DNA of 64,000 nucleotides from Gramella sp. KN1008. GTDB taxonomy: Bacteria; Bacteroidota; Bacteroidia; Flavobacteriales; Flavobacteriaceae. Every line of letters begins with the position of its first letter. Position 1 is the stretch's first letter. The notes under the pieces are model-generated. The model made no database searches. It was not told where the DNA came from and worked only from the letters and a program-made list of their open reading frames with translations. Positions 51,344 through 60,508 of the stretch are shown one piece after another. Made by a program: the position numbers and the translations under genes. The stretch is taken from positions 62,001-126,000 of the forward strand of contig NZ_SJDV01000004.1 in assembly GCF_004332155.1 (NCBI RefSeq), in the 5' to 3' direction.

Positions 51344-53587
51344 ATGGAAAATATCTATCTATTAATGTTAGTGGCATTGGTCGTTCTTGCAATTGCCGAC
51401 CTTGTGGTTGGGGTTAGCAACGATGCTGTAAACTTCCTGAATTCTGCCATTGGTTCAAAGGCAATTTCATTTAAGACCATCATGATTGTCGCCAGTTTGG
51501 GGATATTTATAGGAGCGGTTTTCTCCAGTGGAATGATGGAGGTAGCCAGGAAAGGTATATTCATGCCGGGAGAGTTCTATTTTGATGAGATCATGATCAT
51601 TTTTATGGCGGTCATGATCACCGATATACTCCTGCTCGACTTCTTTAATACCTTGGGGATGCCTACGTCTACCACGGTTTCAATCGTCTTTGAGCTTCTA
51701 GGTGCTGCTGTTGTGATGGCACTCATCAAGATCAGTATGAACGATACCGAGGTTTTTGGAGACGTGCTGAACTATATAAATACTGAAAAGGCTACGCAGA
51801 TTATTAGTGGGATATTTCTTTCTGTTTTCATCGCGTTTACTGTGGGAGCTATTATCCAGTGGCTCTCCCGACTTATATTCACCTTTGAATATGAAAAAAA
51901 GATAAAGAATTTTGGAGCTTTCTTCGGAGGTTTTTGTTTGACCGCTATTGGCTATTTTATAGTATTCAAAGGTCTTAAAGGGACTCCTTATTACGGGGAT
52001 TTTAAAGATGTGCTTGAAAGTCAGGCTGTGCTTATCATAATAATTAGTTATGTGTTCTGGACCCTGTTTTCGTTTGCCTATACCAAAATGACTAAAAAGA
52101 GTGTACTGCCGGTTGTAATAGCCATAGGTACTTTTGGTCTGGCTCTTGCTTTTTCAGGTAACGACCTTGTAAACTTTATCGGGGTGCCAATGGCCGCGTA
52201 CCATTCATTCCTGGCCTGGTCGGCTTCAGGGGAGGCTGCCACGACTTTCTCAATGGAAGTTCTTCAGAGCAAGGTGCCTGCACAACCGTATCTTCTGTTT
52301 ATCGCGGGTGGTATCATGGTGGTTACCTTGTGGCTTTCTAAAAAGGCAAGGAGCGTTGCCGAAACAGAGATTGGTCTTTCCAGACAGGGCTATGGATCTG
52401 AAAAATTCGATCCTAATATTCTATCAAGAAGTGTGGTTAAGGGTAGCACCAAACTTTTTTCAGCAATAAAAACGATCATTCCAGTGAGGGCTCAGAGAAA
52501 GATGAGCAGAAGCTTCTCCAAACCCGAAGAAGACGATTCATATATTAATTATGAAGACAAGCCTGCGTTTGATATGATTAGGGCGTCTATCAACCTAACG
52601 GTTGCCGGAGTCTTAATTTCTATCGCTACTTCATACAAATTACCTCTTTCTACCACCTATGTAACTTTTATGGTGGCGATGGGAACTTCATTAGCCGACA
52701 GGGCCTGGGGACGTGAAAGTGCGGTTTACAGGGTAGCCGGGGTTCTTAATGTGATCGGAGGATGGTTCTTTACGGCCTTTAGTGCCTTTGCTGCAGCCGG
52801 TATCCTAACATATATCATTTTCCTTGGTAGAGGAACTGCTATTGCCATTTTACTTCTTGTAGCGATCGGATTGCTGGTAAGAAACTATCTTTCTCATAAA
52901 AAGAAACAGGAGGCTAAAACCAGCACCTCAGGACTGCAAAAGTCTGAAAGCAGTACTGTGCAGGGGATCATTGCCGAAAGTGCCAATAATATTTCCAATG
53001 TGATAACCAGAACGAACAAGATTTATACAGATGTACTTCAGGGCTTGGCACTGCAAGAGAAGAAGCAGCTTAAGAAGAGCAAGAAAGGAGTGGAAAAATT
53101 AGATGCTGAAATTGAGGAATTAAGAGATCATATTTTCTTCTTCATTAAAAGGCTGGATGAAAAAAGTGTTAGGGGAAGTAGTTTTTATATAACGATACTG
53201 GGATATCTTACCGATATAGCACAGAGTCTCGAATTTATATCCAAGAAAAGCTACAAACATGTCAACAACAATCATAAACCCTTAAGATATAGTCAGATAA
53301 ACGATCTGAAAGAGGTGGACGATAACCTGGCGAAACTACTTAAGGAAATTGAAGAGGTATTTAATGCTCGTAAGTTTGACAGGATAGATATAATTATGGC
53401 GCATAAGGAACAGACTATGGCATTGCTTTCAGACAAAATTGATAAGCAGGTGTCCAGGACTCGTACCGAGGAGTCAAGTCCGAAGAACACTACTCTCTAT
53501 TTTAGCTTATTGCTGGAAACCAAGGATCTGGTGAACAGTATAATGAAGCTGATGGAAGAGTACAATACCAGCTTTAAAAAGAAATAG
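51344..53587 (+). CDS. PiT-family inorganic phosphate transporter with PhoU-like C-terminal domain
   Basis: A 747-residue protein. The N-terminal 520 residues are the PiT/PHO-4 transporter, with inverted repeats carrying the ND signatures VGVSNDAVNFLNSAIGSKAI (residue 24 on) and FSGNDLVNFIGVPMAAY (about 270). A basic cytosolic loop separates the halves. From about residue 540 there is a long helical region (QGLALQEKKQLKKSKKGVEK, EIEELRDHIFFFIKRLDEKS, FISKKSYKHVNNN) resembling PhoU, which is normally a separate regulator. It is a low-affinity, H+ or metal-phosphate symporter. Monocistronic, with a long leader. Confidence 0.9.
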   Translation: MENIYLLMLVALVVLAIADLVVGVSNDAVNFLNSAIGSKAISFKTIMIVASLGIFIGAVFSSGMMEVARKGIFMPGEFYFDEIMIIFMAVMITDILLLDFFNTLGMPTSTTVSIVFELLGAAVVMALIKISMNDTEVFGDVLNYINTEKATQIISGIFLSVFIAFTVGAIIQWLSRLIFTFEYEKKIKNFGAFFGGFCLTAIGYFIVFKGLKGTPYYGDFKDVLESQAVLIIIISYVFWTLFSFAYTKMTKKSVLPVVIAIGTFGLALAFSGNDLVNFIGVPMAAYHSFLAWSASGEAATTFSMEVLQSKVPAQPYLLFIAGGIMVVTLWLSKKARSVAETEIGLSRQGYGSEKFDPNILSRSVVKGSTKLFSAIKTIIPVRAQRKMSRSFSKPEEDDSYINYEDKPAFDMIRASINLTVAGVLISIATSYKLPLSTTYVTFMVAMGTSLADRAWGRESAVYRVAGVLNVIGGWFFTAFSAFAAAGILTYIIFLGRGTAIAILLLVAIGLLVRNYLSHKKKQEAKTSTSGLQKSESSTVQGIIAESANNISNVITRTNKIYTDVLQGLALQEKKQLKKSKKGVEKLDAEIEELRDHIFFFIKRLDEKSVRGSSFYITILGYLTDIAQSLEFISKKSYKHVNNNHKPLRYSQINDLKEVDDNLAKLLKEIEEVFNARKFDRIDIIMAHKEQTMALLSDKIDKQVSRTRTEESSPKNTTLYFSLLLETKDLVNSIMKLMEEYNTSFKKK

Positions 53588-53605
53588 ATTTTAAACTATA
53601 TACTT

Positions 53606-53633
53606 AAAAAGGCCGCGATGAGCGGTCTTTTTT
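53606..53633 (+). terminator. rho-independent terminator after the phosphate transporter gene
   Basis: AAAAAGGCCGC (53606-53616) pairs with GCGGTCTTTTT (53622-53632, one G-T pair) over a 5-base loop. It may also serve the converging minus-strand gene. Confidence 0.82.
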
Positions 53634-53636
53634 AAT

Positions 53637-54092
53637 TTAAATGAAATCTATTTCAAAATTTAAGTTTCTGGGATAAAAGCATTGTTTGTTATTGCAGGCT
53701 TGATAAACTACTTCTCCTGTGAGTTGTTTAGTTAAAGACCGGCTTTTATCATTTACTTTAATGAGCACCCTGATCCTAAAGTCATTGCTCCAAACTTTAT
53801 GCTCAATAGTGTCCAGAAAAATGCTTTTTTCTTCCAGAGGAAGAATTTCATATCCTGTTATTTCATAGAGTTTATTTTTCTGAAAGGTTACCTGTGTAGG
53901 AATTATATTTTCAGGCACTCCTTTTTCTGCCTGAATATAATATCCATCCAGTATTTTGAAGGGAAGACTTATTTCATACTGATTATTACCGGTTTTTACT
54001 CCTGTATCTTCAGCCTGAAAGATCACAAACTCATCCTGAACTGGAAGAAAGGAGAATATTAAGATTAATAAAAGAGGTCTAAAGCAGTTCAT
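53637..54092 (-). CDS. exported DsbD-alpha-like domain protein
   Basis: A 151-residue protein from ATG 54092, with signal peptide MNCFRPLLLILIFSFLPVQ. The body matches the N-terminal (alpha) domain of the thiol:disulfide interchange protein DsbD, with the redox cysteines in YQACNNKQCFYPRN near the C-terminus. The membrane (beta) and C-terminal thioredoxin (gamma) domains are missing. It overlaps the upstream TlpA gene by 14 bases, so the two likely form a thiol-transfer pair. Longer starts up to 54179 have no signal peptide. Confidence 0.82.
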   Translation of the reverse strand: MNCFRPLLLILIFSFLPVQDEFVIFQAEDTGVKTGNNQYEISLPFKILDGYYIQAEKGVPENIIPTQVTFQKNKLYEITGYEILPLEEKSIFLDTIEHKVWSNDFRIRVLIKVNDKSRSLTKQLTGEVVYQACNNKQCFYPRNLNFEIDFI

Positions 54093-54651
54093 CAAGTCGC
54101 TTTTTAAGTTCAACCAGTTCTGCATCAAAATTCTTTGAATCAAGAAGGGACATGAACCTGATCTTCCCTTCCTTATCAATGATAAGATTGGAAGCCAGCA
54201 TTACTTCATCCCGGGATAGGTCAGGAAGCACATCTTTAGGAGCGAAACTGGCTGCGACCTTCCCGTCGGGATCCAGGAGAATGGGGAAGCTTAGAGCATG
54301 CTTTTCCTTAAGCTGGCTCTTAACAAGATCCTTAGGTTCTTTAACGTCAATTATTAAAACTTCTACATTCTTATCCTTATAATCCTGATATAGCTTTTCA
54401 AGATGAGGTGCTTCTGCATTGCAGAAGGGACACCAGGTGGTCGCGATATGCAGAACCAGGTTCTTTCCTTTATAATCACTAAGGCTTATAGTTTCACCTT
54501 CCAGACTTTGCAGTGTAAATTCAGGTGCTTTCCTTTCGGTCGTAAGATTGTCTTCTTCTTGCGCCAGAACCGGTATGCTCATGAAAGAAACGATAAAAAA
54601 GAAGATGAATGATTGAAAATATGACTTCTTCGATTTTCTAATTTTTTCCAT
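54079..54651 (-). CDS. TlpA-family periplasmic disulfide reductase
   Basis: A 190-residue thioredoxin-fold protein (AhpC/TSA-TlpA) from ATG 54651, or 193 residues from 54660. The signal/anchor is FFFIVSFMSIPVLAQ; the active site CPFC is in TTWCPFCNAEAPHLE, and the cis-Pro region is FPILLDPDGKV. It would reduce disulfides, perhaps for cytochrome c maturation. It overlaps the DsbD-alpha gene. No CcdA-type electron donor is nearby. Confidence 0.88.
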   Translation of the reverse strand: MEKIRKSKKSYFQSFIFFFIVSFMSIPVLAQEEDNLTTERKAPEFTLQSLEGETISLSDYKGKNLVLHIATTWCPFCNAEAPHLEKLYQDYKDKNVEVLIIDVKEPKDLVKSQLKEKHALSFPILLDPDGKVAASFAPKDVLPDLSRDEVMLASNLIIDKEGKIRFMSLLDSKNFDAELVELKKRLDELL

Positions 54652-54820
54652 AACCCGCATTTTTAAATTGTTTCTATAATAATTAAAAAACTGATATACA
54701 GCAATTTATAAATTTAATGCTTAATTCTGCAACAGGGAAGCAATTGGTTAAAATAAGTTTAACTCAAGGCTTTTAACCGGATTTTGGCTATATTTTATAG
54801 ACTTATTAAAATCATACGCT

Positions 54821-55357
54821 ATGAGAACCTTGCTTCAAAACATTACACTGGAAGTACAAAAAGGAGATATTGCCGCTCAGCGGGACGTAGAGGCTGTGGT
54901 AAATGCTGCGAATGCGGAACTAGCACCCGGAGGAGGGGTGGCGGGAGCGATCCATAGCAAAGCCGGCCCGGATCTCTATAAGGAATGTAAGCCACTGGCA
55001 CCAATTGCTCCGGGAGAGGCGGTAATTACAGGAGCCTATGGTCTGCCTAATAATTATGTTATTCATTGTCTGGGTCCGGTTTACGGAGAGGATAAGCCCG
55101 AAGATGAGCTGCTGGCTTCGTGTTACAGGAATTGCCTAAAACTGGCTGAGGAAAAATCGCTTGAATCTATCGGATTTCCTGGTATTTCCACAGGGATATT
55201 CGGATATCCCAAAGGGGAAGCGGTAAAAGTGGTCTTTGATACGGTCTTATCTGAGTTACCTGGGTTAAAGCATTTGAAAAAGATTAAATTTGTGGTATTC
55301 GGCGATAAAGACCTTCAGCTTTATGAATCAAAACTGAGAGAGATCGCTCCCGACTAA
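54821..55357 (+). CDS. macro-domain protein (ADP-ribose/O-acetyl-ADP-ribose hydrolase family)
   Basis: A 178-residue MacroD-type domain that binds and usually hydrolyses ADP-ribose esters. VVNAANAELAPGGGVAGAIH contains the catalytic Asn and Gly-rich loop, and FPGISTGIFGYPKGEA the diphosphate loop. It precedes pncB by 16 bases, in the same orientation. This fits recycling of ADP-ribose products in NAD metabolism. It lacks the extra domain of the SCO6735 type. Confidence 0.9.
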   Translation: MRTLLQNITLEVQKGDIAAQRDVEAVVNAANAELAPGGGVAGAIHSKAGPDLYKECKPLAPIAPGEAVITGAYGLPNNYVIHCLGPVYGEDKPEDELLASCYRNCLKLAEEKSLESIGFPGISTGIFGYPKGEAVKVVFDTVLSELPGLKHLKKIKFVVFGDKDLQLYESKLREIAPD

Positions 55358-55373
55358 TAAATCTTACCTTTTA

Positions 55374-56786
55374 ATGGAAAAATTCACTGCTACTTATACA
55401 GATCAGTATCAACTTGCAATGGCGCAGGTATATTTTGAAAAAGGTCATAAGGAACACGACGCTGTTTTCGATTATTTCTTTCGGAAATTACCCTTCGATG
55501 GTGGTTATGCCATATTCGCGGGACTCGAAAACCTTCTTGAGGTGGTTTCAAATCTTAGTTTCAGTGGGGATGACCTTGATTATCTGAAAAAACAGGGATT
55601 TAAGGATGACTTTCTTCAGTATCTCAGGAACTTTAAGTTTCGGGGAAATATCTTTTCATGTACTGAAGGAGATGTGGTGTTTCCTACAAGACCCATACTT
55701 CAGGTAGAAGCTAATATCATCGAGGCCCAGATCATTGAAACCATGCTTTTGAATCTTCTGAATTTCCAGACACTTATCGCTACCAAGGCGAGTAGAATAA
55801 GGCTGGTGGCTGGAGACGCCAAACTTCTGGATTTCGGACTGCGAAGAGCACAGGCTACAGGAGGTTACTTTGCAACCAGGGCTGCAATGGTAGGAGGATT
55901 TGACGGCACCAGTAATGTATTGGCTGCTAGAGAATTTGGGATCCCTGCTTCCGGAACCATGGCACATTCCTTTATTCAGAGTTATGATGATGAGCTGGAA
56001 GCTTTCAGGGATTTTGCCGAGGGCCGTCCAAAAGATTGTGTCTTGTTGGTGGATACTTATAATACTCTTAAAAGTGGACTTCCAAATGCGATAAAAGTAG
56101 CCAGGGAAATGGAATCCCGTGGGCATAAATTGCTGGGCATAAGACTTGATAGTGGTGATTTATCCTATTTTGCCAAGCAGAGCCGGAAGATGCTGGATGA
56201 AGCTGGATTGGAATATGTAAAGATCGCAGCCTCCAATCAGCTCGACGAAAATGTGATTAAAAGTCTGCTGGAGCAACAGGCTCCCATTGATGTTTTTGGG
56301 GTAGGAACAAATCTGGTAACCGGCGATCCTGATGGTGCTCTGGATGGGGTATATAAACTTTCATGGTCTAATGGAAAACCACGTATTAAGATTTCGGAAA
56401 GTATCGTGAAGGTAACGCTTCCACATAAAAAGCAGGTTTTCAGGATCAAGGATAAAAAAGGAAAATGTATTGGGGCTGATGCCGTTGCACTGCGGGATCA
56501 GGAACGAGTGGAAGAGATGTTTCATCCTTTTGAACCCTATAAATCCATGAAACTTTCAGAATTCGAGCAGGAAGCCTTGCTAAAGAAAGTGATGGAAAAC
56601 GGAAAGGTTTTGATCGAAAAAAGACCACTGGATGAGATCGCCGATTATAGTTTAAGACGTTTAGCTGAACTACCCATAGAATATAAGCGATTTAATAATC
56701 CGCATATTTATAAGATAGGGATAAGTACGAAACTTAGGGAAGAAAGGGAAAAACTGATTAGCTCCTATAAAAAATCATCTAAATGA
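55374..56786 (+). CDS. pncB: nicotinate phosphoribosyltransferase
   Basis: A 470-residue NAPRTase that makes nicotinate mononucleotide from nicotinate and PRPP. TDQYQLAMAQVYF opens it, DFGLRRAQATGGYFATRAA and GTMAHSFIQSYDDELEAF hold the phosphorylated His region, and GIRLDSGDLSYFAKQSR binds phosphate. It overlaps pncA by 4 bases (ATGA), a coupled salvage pair. Confidence 0.96.
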   Translation: MEKFTATYTDQYQLAMAQVYFEKGHKEHDAVFDYFFRKLPFDGGYAIFAGLENLLEVVSNLSFSGDDLDYLKKQGFKDDFLQYLRNFKFRGNIFSCTEGDVVFPTRPILQVEANIIEAQIIETMLLNLLNFQTLIATKASRIRLVAGDAKLLDFGLRRAQATGGYFATRAAMVGGFDGTSNVLAAREFGIPASGTMAHSFIQSYDDELEAFRDFAEGRPKDCVLLVDTYNTLKSGLPNAIKVAREMESRGHKLLGIRLDSGDLSYFAKQSRKMLDEAGLEYVKIAASNQLDENVIKSLLEQQAPIDVFGVGTNLVTGDPDGALDGVYKLSWSNGKPRIKISESIVKVTLPHKKQVFRIKDKKGKCIGADAVALRDQERVEEMFHPFEPYKSMKLSEFEQEALLKKVMENGKVLIEKRPLDEIADYSLRRLAELPIEYKRFNNPHIYKIGISTKLREEREKLISSYKKSSK

Positions 56787-57394
56787 AAACACTTATTTTA
56801 ATTGATGTACAGAACGATTTTATGCCCGGAGGGGCTTTAGCCGTTCCGGAGGGGGATGAAATCGTTGCTTTGATAAATGAGCTTCAGTCAGAATTTGATC
56901 TCGTTATTGCTACTCAGGACTGGCATCCTGCAGGCCATGCAAGCTTTGCTTCCAGTCATGAAGCCGGGAAGGAGTTTGCGGTTATAAAGCTGGATGGCCT
57001 GGACCAGGTGCTATGGCCAGATCATTGTGTGCAAAATACTGAAGGAGCCATGTTTCACCCTGATCTGAAAACCTCCCGTATAGAAGCTATTTTCAGGAAG
57101 GGAACAGACCCGAAAATAGATAGTTACAGCGGCTTTTATGATAATGCCCATTTAAAATCTACCGGACTGGCCGGATACCTAAGGGAAAAGGGAGCATCAG
57201 AACTCTATTTCGCCGGGCTCGCTGCAGATTATTGTGTTTATTTCTCTATTAAGGATGCGCTTAATGAAGGTTTTGATTGTTGGCTGATAGAAGATGCTAC
57301 CAGAGCCTTAAACCAGGAAGAATTTGAAAAAGCCAGGATCGATATTTTAAGAAAGGGAGGAAAAGTGATAAGATCGGCGGACTTGGAATTTTAG
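56783..57394 (+). CDS. pncA: nicotinamidase
   Basis: A 203-residue nicotinamidase, hydrolysing nicotinamide to nicotinate, which PncB then uses. The catalytic Asp is in LIDVQNDFMPGGAL, metal ligands are in DWHPAGHASF, the Lys is in FRKGTDPKIDSYSGF, and the catalytic Cys is in LAADYCVYFS. Complete. Its 3' end overlaps the converging gene by 4 bases. Confidence 0.96.
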   Translation: MKTLILIDVQNDFMPGGALAVPEGDEIVALINELQSEFDLVIATQDWHPAGHASFASSHEAGKEFAVIKLDGLDQVLWPDHCVQNTEGAMFHPDLKTSRIEAIFRKGTDPKIDSYSGFYDNAHLKSTGLAGYLREKGASELYFAGLAADYCVYFSIKDALNEGFDCWLIEDATRALNQEEFEKARIDILRKGGKVIRSADLEF

Positions 57395-58167
57395 AAATTC
57401 AGGTAGTAAACATAGCCAACAGTTACCCATAGTACAAAATCATTGAATTTGTTCTGGGGACCCTGTACATCAAGCCCGTCAAGGCGATCGGTATCATAAT
57501 AATGGGCCCTTGCTTCCACCATCAGGTCATTATATCTCCCAAGCCTGTATCTCACTCCACCACTTCCCACGATGGCGAATGTATGACCGCCTTCCAGAAA
57601 TATGCCATCTTCAAAAGTTGGAAATAAAACCTTGGGGCTATCCAGGGGACCCAGATCTGAATAGGCATGAGGGTCGTAATAGACATAATGCAGGCCAAGA
57701 CTTATATACGGCGCAAACAGTACAGCGAAGTCACGGGCTTCCTTTATTCCGAATAAATGATACTCCAGCGCCAATCCACCCTGGAAAAGCTGAGTTCTAC
57801 CGTGCATGGCGCTGAGTAGCCTTCCGCTTTCGCCACCTCCCTGTGCGACCGGACCAAAGTGATCAAGTTTGGAGCGCATATAATCTATCTCGCTTCTTAT
57901 CCTGAAATGTTTGGTAAAGAAAAGTTTCGTGGGCCTGCAACTACATTCAGGTTTAAAAGCGAAGTTCATATAATGTACGAGCCCCACCCCAAAACCTTCG
58001 TTTTCCAGGTTGTTACGAATGTTCCAGCGCTCGCCATAATCGGTAAAGAAGCCTGCCGGACCCGTAAGAACACCTATTTCGTGAGAGATCCTCAACTGGC
58101 CAAAAACCTTCCCCGACCAAAGCGTGAGAAACAAACCAAAGAATAAGATTGTTCGGGATTTAATCAT
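57391..58167 (-). CDS. exported envelope protein, THC0290_0291-like family
   Basis: A 258-residue protein with signal peptide MIKSRTILFFGLFLTLWSG and cleavage near VFGQ. The beta-strand pattern and C-terminal LWVTVGYVYYLNF (final Phe) suggest a small outer-membrane barrel. A loop carries two cysteines (FKPECSCRPTKLF). I recall a similar flavobacterial family named THC0290_0291; this is by resemblance. Function unknown. A single gene. Confidence 0.72.
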   Translation of the reverse strand: MIKSRTILFFGLFLTLWSGKVFGQLRISHEIGVLTGPAGFFTDYGERWNIRNNLENEGFGVGLVHYMNFAFKPECSCRPTKLFFTKHFRIRSEIDYMRSKLDHFGPVAQGGGESGRLLSAMHGRTQLFQGGLALEYHLFGIKEARDFAVLFAPYISLGLHYVYYDPHAYSDLGPLDSPKVLFPTFEDGIFLEGGHTFAIVGSGGVRYRLGRYNDLMVEARAHYYDTDRLDGLDVQGPQNKFNDFVLWVTVGYVYYLNF

Positions 58168-58302
58168 GAGATCAGGCTTGGCGTGATAGCAAATATAACA
58201 AAATACCTTAACGAAAAATTAAATGTAATTGGTATAAGCAGGACCTCTAAATACAAAAGTTAATTTTATATCAAATAGAAAAATGAATCCGCTAATCATT
58301 AA

Positions 58303-59712
<1,410 letters not shown>

Positions 59713-59736
59713 ATCTCCTTTTTTTAAAAATAACCG

Positions 59737-59763
59737 AAGCCGCTTTAAAAAGCGGCTTTTTTT
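59737..59763 (+). terminator. rho-independent terminator after gdhA
   Basis: AAGCCGCT (59737-59744) pairs with AGCGGCTT (59751-59758), extended by T-A pairs inward, then a T run. Confidence 0.88.
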
Positions 59764-59788
59764 ATAAATTCACCCCAAATTTCCCTGA

Positions 59789-60508
59789 ATGCTCACTCAT
59801 ACCCAGGCTATTGTGATTAGCGCCCTTAAATATGGTGAGGCCGATCTTATTGTAAAGGCCTACACCTTATCTGATGGCCTTAAAACCTATATGCTGAAGA
59901 ATGTGCTTAAATCAAAAAAGGGAAAATTCAGGGCCTCAATGTTCCAGAGTCTTACCAGGCTGGAGATCATTGCCAACCATCGAGGAGCAGACAGGATGGA
60001 ATATCTGAAGGATGCTAAGGTTGCCAATAATTACATGAGTATTTATACCCATCCGGTAAAAATGACCATGGCCATATTTCTGGCCGAAATGCTCAAGAAC
60101 ACGATCAGGGAAGAGGAAGGAAATCCGGCTCTGTTTAACTACCTGGAATACAGTTTTGAATTTCTGGATACCACTGAAAGGATTGCTAATTTTCATCTGG
60201 TTTTTTTGCTTAATCTTACAAAATATCTGGGTTTTCAGCCGGAACAGGAAAAGAACGATTTTCCGGTTTTCAATTTACTGGAGGGAGTTTTTCAGGAAAT
60301 TCCTATCAATGATTATTGTATAGAGGGGAAGAATGTAGACGTTCTTAAAAAGCTTTTAGGCATTGATTTTGATGCCTTGGAGCACATAAAAATGAATAAG
60401 GCGACCCGAAATGAATTTCTCAATATGTTACTTCTGTATTACGAATTGCATATTGAAGGTTTTCATAAGCCCAAATCTTTAAGTGTACTCAAGGAAATAT
60501 TCGGTTAA
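59789..60508 (+). CDS. recO: DNA repair protein RecO
   Basis: RecO, 239 residues, helps load RecA onto gapped single-stranded DNA via RecF/RecO/RecR. The N-terminal OB fold runs to about residue 80 (TQAIVISALKYGEADLIVKA) and the helical part follows. The Cys4 zinc motif of some RecO proteins is not visible. It is directly adjacent to the TonB receptor ATG at 60509, with no gap. Confidence 0.92.
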   Translation: MLTHTQAIVISALKYGEADLIVKAYTLSDGLKTYMLKNVLKSKKGKFRASMFQSLTRLEIIANHRGADRMEYLKDAKVANNYMSIYTHPVKMTMAIFLAEMLKNTIREEEGNPALFNYLEYSFEFLDTTERIANFHLVFLLNLTKYLGFQPEQEKNDFPVFNLLEGVFQEIPINDYCIEGKNVDVLKKLLGIDFDALEHIKMNKATRNEFLNMLLLYYELHIEGFHKPKSLSVLKEIFG

